Notes: a model not told the origin generated them from the sequence alone. 64,000 nucleotides of DNA from Lactuca virosa (GCA_928212115.1 CAKMRJ010002223.1:299059093-299123092), one strand, 5' to 3'; positions 1-10,639 are shown, numbered from the stretch's first letter. Made by a program: numbers and translations.

Positions 1-469
1 GTCAAATTCGCTGCTTGTACTTTTTTGGATAGAGCTTTTAACGTGGTGGAATGGCCATGTTAAGTCACTTACTCTGGTAGTGGCTAACTCGATAAGCTGG
101 GAGAACTTCAAAGCCATGCTAATGCGGGAATACTGTCCACGAGGAAAAGTTCAGAAACTCGAGTAGGAGCTTTGGGGTCTTACAATGTTGGTTCTGATAT
201 ATCAACCTAAACTATAGATCTGTGATCTGGCAAATCTTGCCCGGATATGGTTCCTCTGGAGAGTAAGAAGATTGAGAGATATATTTTGGGAATGTCGCCC
301 CAAATTTAGTCAAGTGTTTTTAAGCTTGAGGCCGGTTCCTTCTGACAGTCCAAAGAGCTGGCACAAATCTCTTATCGACCATGGAGCACCGTTCAAAACT
401 CAGTGGTTGCTACACCAGAACAACCGAAGGGAAACAACAACAACAATAACAACAACAAGAAGAAGAAAA
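1..469 (+). pseudogene. Gypsy (Tekay-type chromovirus) gag fragment
   Basis: Nucleotide similarity to the gag of the better preserved chromovirus at 58420-58800 is clear by eye: the stretch for the WWNG motif, the following Val/Ser-Leu-Thr region and the PRG segment can be lined up. Gag would form the virus-like particle in the cytoplasm. The frame is broken (for example an in-frame TAG after the PRG region near 160) and the similarity stops at about 400, before any zinc knuckle. The left end lies outside the window. On the right it is cut by the LTR of copia A at 470; the remaining gag, the protease and the first half of RT are missing, and the same element resumes at 8045. About 1.3 kb of the host element was therefore lost at or after the copia insertion. 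Confidence 0.75.
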
Positions 470-1244
470 TGTTGGATTAGTGTCTAAGTCCATAACTATA
501 ATTGGTATGTACTTGACCCGACTCGGCATGGTCCATTTAGGTTGCATGGCATCGGAACATTTGGATAGACCGTTTATGAGGAAAAGACATTTTGTGACAT
601 ATTAATATATTATAAGTTCTAATATATTAATATGAAATCATGTTATTTAATTAGTATTGATCAAGAATTAATTGGACTTAATTTAGTGATCAAAAAGAGA
701 CTAATTAAATATATGGGGATTGATTGTGTAAATCATTCATTCTTATATATGTGGGCTTATGATCCAAGATTCCTTTATGTTGGGTTTAATCCATGTGGTG
801 ATCCATGGATACTCCATGGAGGTTAAAACCCATGGAGCATAAGGAATGGGTAAAGTCATGAGTTACATGGTGTAACCCTAATAGCCACACTATATAAGAA
901 CCCCTTTAGTTCAAGAAATTGGCACTAGTGATACTATGTAAGAGGGCTAGCCATTTGAACATGTATGTCTTCTTCTCATGGTTATTCTAAGAGTTCATGA
1001 TGTTGGTGTGAACCATTTGAGGTGTCACACTTGGGGCACTAGGCTCTCAAGCTTCATGGAGTCAAGCAACAACCAAGGTATGTATTCTATCTATTTTAGT
1101 TATCCTAGTATCAATGTTTTGATATGCTAGTTAGGATAATACCTTGGATAATCATATTTGCATGTATAATAGAGAAAACATAGATCCAAGGTATTTAGGG
1201 TTGGCATGTACACTTAGGAGTGTTAGAATGCTCAAAACCCAACA
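470..1244 (+). repeat. Copia A 5' LTR
   Basis: 775 bp, beginning TGTTGGATTAG and ending CCAACA, so the ends form the usual TG...CA inverted repeat. The first about 600 bp recur at 7414-8018. The same LTR family, in minus orientation, is seen at 36171-36940, 46503-47254 and 53239-53990. Confidence 0.92.
891..898 (+). promoter_or_regulatory. TATA box of copia A 5' LTR
   Basis: TATATAAG, preceded by a CG-poor U3 and followed by a C-rich stretch. The same octamer is at 7836-7843 in the other LTR and, on the minus strand, in the LTRs of copia B. This is the only plausible core promoter in the LTR; the start site is inferred to lie about 30 bp downstream. Confidence 0.6.
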
Positions 1245-1245
1245 G

Positions 1246-1257
1246 TGGTATCAAGCC
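1246..1257 (+). other. Primer binding site of copia A (one base missing)
   Basis: TGGTATCAAGCC directly after the LTR end. The usual initiator tRNA-Met primer site in plant copia elements is TGGTATCAGAGCC, kept intact in copia B at 53220-53237, so this copy lacks one G. Confidence 0.8.
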
Positions 1258-2466
1258 TAGGCTTGTTTTCATTATACTTGATGCAAATTGCTGAAAATGC
1301 TGAAAAAGTCGAATTTCGGGCATTCTGGGCACTGGACTGTACTCGCCGAGTCCACTGATGAACTCCCGAGTACATGAAGAAATCATCCTATCCTCACTCC
1401 TACTCGGCGAGTAGGTTGATACACTCGACGAGTAAGACCCCAGACAGCATATTTTCGAGGTTTTTGGCTAGAAATGGACTAGAAACATTACCCTAAGCTG
1501 TTTTTGAACTTATAAACTTGTTTTTTGATGTGGTAATGTTCATACTAATCCAATTTCAAAGATAATTGTCAATAGATTCATGTTTTTGTATTAGTTTAGT
1601 GATTAGGCTAATTACATGAAAAAGTTTGATTTGAATTATCTTGTTCATATGAGTTGCTTAGATTAATAGAAAAGTTAATTGATTATGTGTTTTCAATCCA
1701 TTTTAATCTAAGAGTTGATTCTAAATGTGTTTTTGTAACTTGTCCTCAAGTTATATGAAAAGTCACATTTAAGTTTCATAAAACTCATAAAAGTTGGCAA
1801 TGGTTACAAAAATGAAGAGTCTTGTCCTCAATTTATGGAGGTTCAAGAGTCACTTCATTAAGTAATAAAATGTGTAACCTTAATTAATTCCATAAGTTAC
1901 AAAATAAAGAAAAGTTACATTCCTTTATTAGTTTAAAAGTCTTCCATAACTTGTCCCTCAAGTTATGGAACTTGAAGAGTTTTTTAATTAACAATAATTT
2001 AAACACATAAGTTATGGAATTAATTAGTTTGAATAGTTTCAAAACTTGCCCTCAAGTTTTGGAATTTGAAAAGTTTTCACTTATGAATACTTTAATTCCA
2101 AGTTAGCCCTTAGAATTTTAAAAGTTAAAATTCAAACCTTTATACTATTATTATAATTTTAATTATATAGATATGTATAAGATAAAGTCAATCTTACCGT
2201 TAGTAGGCCTCATTCACGAAGCCGGTCTATAAGGGGGGTATAAGGTTACTGCCTATAAAATGGCAGTTTAATGGGTGTCCACTCTCACCCACCGCTTCCT
2301 TGACTGTGGAGGGTCGTTAGCCGAACGGGTAGGACAAAGACTATAATTCTCCCTTCATTAAAAGTATTAATGATAAATACTAAGTAACTAAACATTTATA
2401 AATTCCCAATCTTAGTTACTTAGGAAAATGTGAAATGGTGCTAACCCATAAAATTACACTTTGTAC
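1258..2466 (+). other. Copia A leader, non-coding
   Basis: AT-rich leader without an open frame. 1341-1433 holds three ACTCGNCGAGT palindromes (1341, 1402, 1423) that sister copy B lacks. 1740-2100 repeats the phrase TCCTCAAGTT around several slightly different flanks. 2190-2350 is the best conserved block, found again inverted at 52260-52440 in copia B. Confidence 0.6.
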
Positions 2467-2526
2467 CTTACCAAGTCGTTAGTGGAGCGTGTGTGGTTAA
2501 CCGGCACACTAAGATGGACTAGTAAG
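2467..2526 (+). other. Hairpin module P1 (22-nt conserved loop)
   Basis: Stem arms 2467-2484 and 2507-2526 (inner part TTAGTG/CACTAA, outer part CTTAC/GTAAG) enclose a 22-nt loop, 2485-2506, with the core GTGTGTGGTTAACCGGCA. The same loop recurs between different arms at 2565-2585 and 5176-5197 and, inverted, in copia B. Seen directly in the sequence; function unknown. Confidence 0.7.
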
Positions 2527-2550
2527 AGTGGCAAAGGGTAACTTAACTTT

Positions 2551-2600
2551 ATTATAGATCGATGGAGCGTGTGTGGTTACCGGCACATCGATTAGGTAAT
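2551..2600 (+). other. Hairpin module P2
   Basis: The loop 2565-2585 matches the P1 loop except for one missing A, but the arms are ATCGATG (2558-2564) and CATCGAT (2586-2592), unrelated to the P1 arms and perfectly complementary to each other. Pairing continues outward with bulges (ATTA/TAAT). Confidence 0.7.
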
Positions 2601-2640
2601 ATTGTTGAGGGTACACAAGTCAATTTGTATGGTTTCATCA

Positions 2641-2684
2641 CCCTTGTTTGTGATCCTCGGCATCCCAGTCACAAACCTGAAGGG
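2641..2684 (+). other. Hairpin module H1 (15-nt conserved loop)
   Basis: Arms GTTTGTGA (2646-2653) and TCACAAAC (2669-2676), extended by CCCTT (2641-2645) and AAGGG (2680-2684) across a 3-nt bulge. The loop 2654-2668 is TCCTCGGCATCCCAG. The core CGGCATCCC recurs in H2, H3 and H4 with different arms. The counterpart in copia B is at 51922-51967. Confidence 0.75.
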
Positions 2685-2816
2685 CACAATCGAGATTCAA
2701 ACATGCCATTGAAAGTTCAATGTATCTCAAAAGATCTAGGAGTTTCAAATCCAATTAAATCTTAATTATATTTCGTTTTTCATGGTGGAATTGGTAAATC
2801 GTCATTTACCTACCTT

Positions 2817-2869
2817 CAACTATTTTATAACTTGGATTAGGCATCCCTCTTCCAGTTATAAATAGGTTG
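2817..2869 (+). other. Hairpin module H2
   Basis: Arms 2817-2836 and 2851-2869 pair over about 18 bp with single-base bulges (CAAC, TATTT, ATAACT, GGA against their complements). The loop 2837-2850 is TTAGGCATCCCTCT, one base shorter than the 15-nt loop in copia B at 51750-51764. Confidence 0.75.
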
Positions 2870-3029
2870 TTGGGTCCTAGCCTTAATATTTCATATGGGT
2901 GTTATATTAAGGACTCTAAATCAACTAACTTGAATATCTCCCAAAAGATGTCTAAGTTCAGACATCTATGATCTTCCCAAATCTCTTGAAACAAGCTTTC
3001 CTAAATGAAGATGATGTCCCATGGAAATC

Positions 3030-3640
3030 ATACTTCTTTCACCTCCTCCAATTATTCTCCCTAACCCACAAGTTCTTGAAAAGTTAAGGTCACTCAAGCC
3101 CTATTGGCAAGCAAAGGTCTATGTGTGATCACATCTTGGAGATGTAGTCACATATTGACAAGCCGGGAGAGTTGGGTGTCAAAGTCTAGAGGAAGCTGAT
3201 GATCAATCACTTTCTAAGTCACATAGTGAGTTCCTTTGGGACTCCTATGAAACAGACTATGACAAGACCCTTAATGATCTTATCTATTTGCTAAGATCAA
3301 CTTCCTAAAACTTTATGGACATTGACAATGATGACATTGGATATCCAGTAAAGCTCTCTCTTCCCAATGGAAAGGGATCGGCCCATAGTCAACTCTCGGT
3401 TAACCAAATGGTAAAGAGAACGGCTAAGTCTGAGATAGTCCCATTATCAAGGGTCCATTGCCAAAGAAAGGGGCATTAGTTGCGAAGCTGCCAAATTTAC
3501 CTAAGGATGTTAAAGTCAATAAGTTTGACTCTACTTCAGGTAAAGTCCACTATCTAACTCTACTAAGTTTCTATTATGAGATTCTTGATACATGATGTGA
3601 CTGGGTCACATGTTGATGTTTTAAGAATCAAAGAAAAAAA
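3030..3640 (+). pseudogene. Copia A gag relic
   Basis: Recognisable as a plant copia Gag only through the better sister copy at 50900-51650. Readable pieces include the segment around 3124-3180 (a broken 'C-D-H-I-L-E-M ... S-H-I-D-K' helix), EFLWDSYETDYDKTL-like codons at 3228-3275 and the post-knuckle phrase KFDSTSG near 3520-3540. Several stop codons and frameshifts interrupt it, and no intact CCHC zinc knuckle is left. It cannot make a functional Gag. Because copy B shares the general state of decay, the loss of function probably predates both insertions. Confidence 0.6.
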
Positions 3641-5157
3641 GTGAAGAAACTTAAAGAAAGATTATGCTGAATCTGATCGCGTAGATGGATTTCTATCGCA
3701 TAGTTTGAAGATCGGATTCTTAAGCTACATCTTAGGAGTTATGATATATTGCATAGGATTAGATAACAACAAAGTTTTCATGTGCTTTTGCATTGTAAGG
3801 ATAGTTTTTCCGCAAAGTTTTTTAAAATAAAAGGAAAAGATGATTTTATTTTATTTATTTTAAAATATCCTTACAATGGCATTTGAGGAAAAAATTGTTG
3901 CTTATAAGATTCCATTAAGAGCAAGAGTGGAAATATGAATTTGATTCTTTCATTTGTGGTAGTGTCTAAATTTACCAAATAAGGAAAGATTCTCATCACC
4001 TAAGTTTCAGTTGGATAGAAACTTGGAATCATGCAAGTTGCATAGCATGATGAATAAGAACTTTCAAGCATTGGAAAAATTAAGACTAAGTACTTGTTCA
4101 CATGGATGTGTGAGTCAAGTAAAGGATCGAGTACACATTCTTGTGCACTGATCAAGCCCACCACAAATAATCGTTAAGACTATTCGTCATTATTTACTAA
4201 AATTCAGTAAATATAGTTATACTTAAAAGCTTAAGTGTAATTCTGAGACATTGGAAAAGGTTTCAATGTATGGCAGAGCGAATAAGAAGAATCAACTTAG
4301 GCAGAAAGATAAAAGTTTCTCAAATCTGAAAAGATGGGAGAGTACTTTAGTATCATGTTAGATAATCATCTTAATGATTAAGAGACCTTATCACAATTCA
4401 TCCTCTAAGTGCATTCTGGTAGCTAAGAAGAGGAGCTATGAATTGTTGAAGTGGTTAAATCAAGAAGATGATTTATACTTCGTTCCAAAAACAATTCTTA
4501 GAGTTATACTCTAAGATTGTAACTTGAGTGACATGTCTTAAAGAAGGTTTAAAACACTTGTCAAATGTAAGAGTAAAAGTTTTCTACTCTTGTACATTTG
4601 AAATTGGTAAGTTGTGATGTTTTGGATCAACAAAAAGACCAACTAAGGCCAATTGTGTGAAGTGTTGTGTCTTGATTAGAATCCACACTATCTCTTGAAT
4701 ATCTGACAAGAAAGTCTTATATGTCAAGAGGACAGTGGGAGTCTTAAAAGGTCTTGAAAGTCTCAAGAACTAATCAAGAGTAAAACCTAAAGTTCTTCAC
4801 TAGCACACGACTTGAGGTTTATAACCTATCGTGTTGACTATTTCTGTGTCCATTCCAATTATAGTTGGCTTTGCATATGAGTTCTTAGAGTTCTCAATTG
4901 GTTGCACAGCAACTTGGAAGCAATGGCAGACCCTTGAGCTGCCACATGGCAAGAAATTAAGATTGAGTTCAGTCCATATGCGTTTGAATTTGTCATTATC
5001 CTTGTCTTGTGACTATGGTTTTGACAATTCACATGGATAAGAACACACACCCATTAAATCTAAGTGTCATAAGGTTTCTCTCCGATTCATGAAAATGATG
5101 GTGAGGAAACACTTTCACTAAGTAGATTTTAGCTAGATAGCAATTGTGATATTTGCA

Positions 5158-5219
5158 TTCTCAAAGTCGTTAGTGGAGCATGTGTGGTTAACCAGCACAC
5201 TAACATGGACTTGTGAGAA
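5158..5219 (+). other. Hairpin module P3
   Basis: Arms 5158-5175 and 5198-5219 pair as GTTAGTG/CACTAAC plus outer AAGTC/GACTT and TTCTCA/TGAGAA. The loop 5176-5197 is the P-type 22-mer with two changes. At the matching place copia B (around 49450-49480) has no such hairpin. Confidence 0.7.
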
Positions 5220-5228
5220 GTGGTAAAG

Positions 5229-5290
5229 GTCTAAACAATCGAGACTATGATTACGGCATCCCATTTCATAGTTCTTAAAATTGTTTAGAC
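5229..5290 (+). other. Hairpin module H3
   Basis: Inner arms ACTATGA (5244-5250) and TCATAGT (5266-5272); outer arms GTCTAAACAAT (5229-5239) and ATTGTTTAGAC (5280-5290). The loop 5251-5265 is TTACGGCATCCCATT. The copia B counterpart is at 49388-49446. Confidence 0.78.
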
Positions 5291-5726
5291 ACACCTGTGA
5301 GCTATCTAAGATAAGGTGTATGATATTGATAAAGTTTTATCAAAGCAATCTAGTATCAGAAATCTGAACTTTGAAAGTCAATAAAGTATTGATTTCTAGA
5401 AGTCCAGCTGATTTCTGATTACATGTCAAAGCTAGTGGGAGCATAAGTGTTATGCTAATAATCATCATGTTAGTGGGAGCATGATAATTATGATAAAGGT
5501 TGTAAGTTAGCAATGTTAATTATAGAAAACAAAAGTTTCAATTCGTGAGGCTGCAGGGGTTGAAAAAGTTGTTTTGCTATAATTAAGGGAGAGAAAATTA
5601 TACTTCATTTCAATTCTAAAAGCTTAGATTGAGATTTTAATCGTATTTAGTCAAGGATATATATATGAATTTCATGTTGGAATGGCTCAACATAAGGAAA
5701 TTCTATATATGGGTCCATTATTTTGC

Positions 5727-5783
5727 GTTCTAAAATTCGATTATGATTACGACATCCCTTTTCATAATCTGAATTATGAGAAC
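5727..5783 (+). other. Hairpin module H4
   Basis: Arms 5727-5746 and 5762-5783 pair through GATTATGA/TCATAATC, AATTC/GAATT and GTTCT/AGAAC with small bulges. The loop 5747-5761 is TTACGACATCCCTTT. The copia B counterpart at 48908-48964 has an even better 21-bp stem. Confidence 0.78.
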
Positions 5784-7400
5784 TTGGCAAATAGAAATGG
5801 AAATGTTATAGCAAAAGACTGGTTTAGTCTTTATGTGAGACATCATGACTCATGTCCCATATGCTTCGGATATAGGATCGATTACATGTGCTATATTTAT
5901 CCTTTCTAAAATTTTCCAAATGCCTGGGGCATTAAGAAGGGAAAAGGTCTAGAACTGGATATGACTAAAAGGATTAAGCAATTGTCGAGGACAATCTAAG
6001 GTTTACCAAAGATTGATTGCTCAAGGACAGTTGGAAGTATAGTGTTAATTCTGGAAGGACCATATTGACATAATTGTAAGGAGGCAACTCTTGTTCAGAG
6101 TGATAGTCAAAATGGAATATGGAAATGTTTCAAAGTTGGAAATTATTCAATCTGTGTAAGATTAGGAAACTTAATGCAAGAAGGATGTTTCCAAGGAGTT
6201 GATCTCCTTGGAATGCTCTGTAATGGTTGTTGTCAAGTCTTTTGACTCTGTGCATAATCATTACAGGAGGATCAATGCATATAAGTTTAGAATCTAACAG
6301 ATTTCAGTAAATGGCATGAATTTGGAATTCTTGCATTTGCAGTAAGGATTTGGGACTGTGAAAGAGGATCATTGGAGTTATGTTCAATTGATCTAATTCA
6401 CAAAGTGAAGATCATGGACAAACATAGTATGCATACTTGGTGTATGGCATGACTAGTGTTTAGAAAACATAGTGTACATGCTTGGAGCATGGGACAACTA
6501 TTGTTTTAAATTCAAGAATAAAGTTGATAGCTGAAAAGTATACAATGAATAATGTGTAATCATATGGTGATAAATAAAAGGTGTTTTATTTATATTCATA
6601 GGTTTTGATACCATATTAGATTCTATTATTATTGTGTTTCATTTTGCATGTTTTGACTTCCAGAATAACTAGGTCGTTCTTCCTGATTGACTAAGTTATT
6701 CAAACTATCCACAGTCGGTCATATGTTGGAAGTAGATATGAATCAAGACTGTCATGGGTTGGCTTGTAGAGGTCTAAGATGTTGGACAAGGGGCTACAAC
6801 ACTCATGAGTGCTCATAAGTTCTGAGTATTGGATTCAACCCGCGCTCATTGGAATCACTTCATGGATTTTATCACTAGTGATCATGAGACGATAATATCT
6901 TATATTCTTCAAACCTAGAGATATGAGTTGTTACTATGAGTTGGTTGTACATTGATTGCACGAAAACGCATTCGGTAAATCGGTATTATAAAACGTGCCT
7001 TTGTGTATGATTCAACAAGTAGTAGAATAAGCCTTATGAGTTGAAGTTTATCCATTCCTTTTACCTTCGGGATAAAAGCGATATCTGTGGGCCCCTCGAT
7101 GATTTGGTGATGACAATTGTAAGTGCTCGGCCGGGGCCTGGACTGATTTGATTTGTTCAATTAGTCAATCGTCATAAATCGGAAATCGGGAAACAACAAA
7201 TGGACAGAGAGAATGATTATAATCCATGTCTCAGTCCATATGATATCTAGAATGGAGGAATATATGATCCCTTATCTAATGGACAAGTCATTGACAAAGG
7301 TCAGAGTTCATCTACAAGGTCAGAGTTCGACAGCGGCTTTTGAGAGCTACGATTGCCAGTTGGTTCCTGAAGTCATACGCAATAATAGTTTTAGACTTAT

Positions 7401-7413
7401 CCAAGTGGGAGAC
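7401..7413 (+). other. Polypurine tract of copia A
   Basis: CCAAGTGGGAGAC directly upstream of the right LTR, the usual position and composition of the plus-strand primer in plant copia elements. Confidence 0.8.
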
Positions 7414-8018
7414 TGTTGGATTAGTGTCTAAGTCCATAACTATAATTGGTATGTACTTGACCCGACTCGGCATGGTCCATTTGGGTTGTATGGCATCGGA
7501 ACATTTGGATAGACAGTTTATGAGGAAAAGACATTTTGTGACATATTAATATATTATAAGTTCTAATATATTAATATGAAATCATGTTATTTAATTAGTA
7601 TTGATCAAGAATTAATTTGGACTTAATTTAGTGATCAAAAAGAGACTAATTAAATATATGGGGATTGATTGTGTAAATCATTCATTCTTATATATGTGGG
7701 CTTATGATCCAAGATTCCTTTATGTTGGGTTTAACCCATGTGGTGATCCATGGATACTCCATGGAGGTTAAAACCCATGGAGCATAAGGAATGGGTAAAG
7801 TCATGAGTTACATGGTGTAACCCTAATAGCCACACTATATAAGAACCCCTTTAGTTCAAGAAATTGGCACTAGTGATACATATGTAAGAGGGCTAGCCAA
7901 TTTGAACATGTATGTCTTCTTCTCATGGTTATTCTAAGAGTTCATGATGTTGTGTGAACCATTTGAGGTGTCACACTTGGGGCACTAGGCTCTCAAGCTT
8001 CATGGAGTCAAGCAACAA
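7414..8018 (+). repeat. Copia A 3' LTR, truncated
   Basis: Matches 470-1075 with about 8 differences and stops at AGCAACAA, about 170 bp before the expected CCAACA end. It then joins gypsy RT sequence through a short scrambled junction (8019-8044). Confidence 0.9.
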
Positions 8019-9834
8019 TAACAAGTGTGTCGTCCATTTTTGGAGGATGACATTCCCAAAACCGCGTTCAGAACTCGTTATGGTCATTTTGAGTTCGTAG
8101 TGATGCCATTCGGATTGACGAATGCACCTGCTGTGTTCATGGATCTAATGAACAGAGTGTGTCGTCCATTTTTTGGACAAATTTGTCATAGTCTTCATCG
8201 ACGACATCCTTATCTACTCAAGAAGTGAAGAGGAACATGGCCAACATCTTCGTCAAGTATTGCAAACTCTTAGAACAGAGAAACTCTATGCGAAGTTTTC
8301 AAAGTGTGAATTTTGGTCAGGAAGGTTGAATTCCTAGGTCACGTGGTCAGTTCAGAAGGAATACACGTCGACCCTTCCAAAATAAAGGCAATTGAAAATT
8401 GGTCAGCACCCAAAACACCTACATAAATCCGTTAATTCTTAGGTCTTGCTGGCTATTATCGCAGATTCATTAAGAATTTCTCTCGAATAGCTAAGCCTCT
8501 TACCACACTGACGCAAAAGGGTGTAACTTTTAGCTGGGGAGAAAAGCAAGAAACAGCGTTCTAAACGCTGAAACAAGCCTTGTGTAGTGCACCAATCCTG
8601 TCTCTTCCTGAAGGGACAGAGGATTTTGTAGTGTACTGCGATGCTTCTAATCAAGGGCTTGGATGTGTTCTTATGCAAAGAGGAAAGGTTATATCCTATG
8701 CTTCAAGACAGCTAAAGACACATGAAGTCAACTATACAACACATGACCTTGAACTAGGAGCAGTGGTATATGCTCTGAAGATCTGGAGACATTACTTATA
8801 TGGCACGAAATGCATAGTATTCACGGACCATAAAAGTCTCCAGCATATCTTCAATCAGGAAAGAGCTGAACATGAGACAACGATGGTGGGTGGAGCTACT
8901 GAACGACTACAATTGTGAGATTCTTTATCACCCTGGTAAAGCTAACGTAGTAGTTGATGCCCTTAGTAGAAAATAATACTCGGGACGCTGTGTAAAGTCG
9001 TTGACCATGACAATCCATTCACATTTGTCCACACAGATCAGAAAGGCTCAACTCGAGGCCTTAAAACCTGAAAATGTGGCAGGTGCAACCTTGAGAGGAA
9101 TGGATAAAAACTTCAGAGTCAGGGATGATGGAGTCTATTGTTTCATGAACCGAATCTGGACACCAAAGTTTGGTGGTTACAGAGACCTGGTTATGAATAA
9201 AGCACACAAAACCCGATACTTCATTCATCCGGGTTCAGATAAGATGTACCTTGACCTCAAGAAACTATACTGGTGGCCTAACATGAAGGCCGAAATGGCT
9301 ACCTTTGTGGGCAAGTGCCTTACTTGTGCCAAAGTCAAGGTAGAATACCAAAAACCTTCAGATTTATTACAACAACCTGAAATCCCTGAATGGAAGTGGG
9401 AGCGGATCACAATGGATTTCATAACCAAGTTGCCCAAGACATCGGGTGGTTATGATACTATTTGGGTAATCGTCGATAGATTAACCAAATCCGCACACTT
9501 CTTACCGATCAAAGAGACCGACAAGATGGAGAAGCTAACAAGAACTTATCTCCAAGATATCGTTAGACTGCATGATGCGCCAATATCTATTATTTCTGAC
9601 CGAGATAGTAGATTCACTTCTCATTTCTGGCAGTCTTTACAAAAATCTTTGGGAACTAGGTTGGACATGAGTACCGCCTACCATCCACAAACTGACGGAC
9701 AAAGTGAGAGGACAATTCAAACACTAGAAGATATGTTGCGAGCTTGCGTGATAGACTTTGTAAACGCATGGGATACTTATTTATCCCTTGTATTCTTCCA
9801 TATACTAGTTATCCTATTGAAGCTCTTAGCTTAC
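8019..9834 (+). pseudogene. Gypsy (Tekay-type) pol relic: RT, RNase H, integrase
   Basis: Second half of the pol gene of the element whose gag relic is at 1-469; it aligns by eye with 60130-61900. RT begins at the DDIPKTAFRTRYGH block (about 8045) and keeps the FIDD active site in a shifted frame near 8195-8205. RNase H is readable at 8580-8870 (FVVYCDASN, the TDHKSL box). The integrase zinc finger (HPGSDK ... CLTCAKVK) and the core with IVDR, SDRDSRF and DGQSERT are open at 9001-9790. Frame changes lie in the T-run near 8165-8174 and near 8868, and a TAA is at about 8973. From 9790 a roughly 36-nt gap and then loss of similarity end the gene before the chromodomain. Not functional. Confidence 0.88.
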
Positions 9835-10588
9835 AACCTTGAAAACAACCATTTCCAAGAATAATAAGAGTTTATGGCCATGAGCATCTCCCTTGGCCGT
9901 AAACTCCTATGAAGAACACCATTGGCCGTAAACTCCATGGCCCGTACACACATGGGCCGTAAACACCATGGTCGTGAACACCTTTGTGTGGCCGTAAACC
10001 CCTTTAGAGTAATCACATGTGATTGTAACACTTAAATTTAAGTGTTTCCAAGTCCCTAAAGTGGGTTCCTATCATAATTAGTTGTTTTACACACTAATTA
10101 TATTCATATATGTATCATTATATGCTTAATAGGATCCGTTGTGTTTAAGACTTCACTTGACACTTAGCATCCTACACCAATCTTACATTTGAATAACTTA
10201 CTACAGGTGAGTTCATACCCCCGTATTTTCATAGTGTTTACTGTTTTAAGGGGGGGGGGGAATACAAGTCTAACACAAAGATTTTGTGTTATAAACAAAT
10301 GGCTTCAAATATCTTTATAATAAGGGATTTCAGTTATTATCAAATCAAATGGTTTTCAATGATTATATCAAAATGACATCAAGTCACCAAAATAAATTTC
10401 AAAATATTAAATTTCTTTTAAATGTTTTATAAACTTATATTTTCCTCCAAAAATCATACTTCTATATATATTTATATAAATAAGATTTTAAAGGCTTAGG
10501 ACTGATAACCCACTTTGGTTCCTTTTCCTTGTTTGGATGTGGAATTACAAGTATCAATTGTTTGTCCGAGTGTCATTTAAATTTTACT

Positions 10589-10589
<1 letters not shown>

Positions 10590-10639
<50 letters not shown>

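Larger units (their letters stand above)
3641..7400 (+). pseudogene. Copia A decayed pol region and 3' non-coding region
   Basis: No frame longer than about 80 codons. By comparison with copia B (50279-50512) a remnant of the integrase neighbourhood (a SETLEK-like phrase) lies around 4200-4330; nothing equivalent to the RT YVDD box could be found. The 3' part, roughly 6690-7400, resembles the 3' non-coding region of copia C (36954-37640) and copia B (47269-47900). Hairpins P3, H3 and H4 lie inside. Treat this as a passenger region, not as genes. Confidence 0.55.
470..8018 (+). mobile_element. Copia A: non-autonomous Ty1/copia-type element with decayed coding region
   Basis: The left LTR (470-1244) and the right LTR (7414-8018, 3' truncated) flank 6.2 kb of mostly non-coding DNA. 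A primer site follows the left LTR and a purine tract, AAGTGGGAGAC, precedes the right LTR, as in plant copia elements. The interior holds a leader with hairpins, a heavily mutated gag relic and an unreadable pol region. The LTR copies differ at roughly 8 places in 600 bp by eye, so the insertion is young compared with the decay of the interior. A nearly full-length sister in minus orientation lies at 46503-53990. No target-site duplication can be seen because the right LTR is cut. Confidence 0.85.

Noticed and set aside
1246..1257. tRNA gene
   Set aside because: Short complement to the tRNA 3' end only; primer sites at 11719, 34620, 53220 and 56202 are alike. No cloverleaf found anywhere in the window.
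2670..2790. Possible host gene fragments in the 60-70 codon frames of copia A and B
   Set aside because: No conservation of frame between A and B, no splice-site pattern, and the region lies wholly within the element.
5682..5909. 75-codon frame over hairpin H4
   Set aside because: Not open in the copia B counterpart; the hairpin explains the conservation better than coding does.
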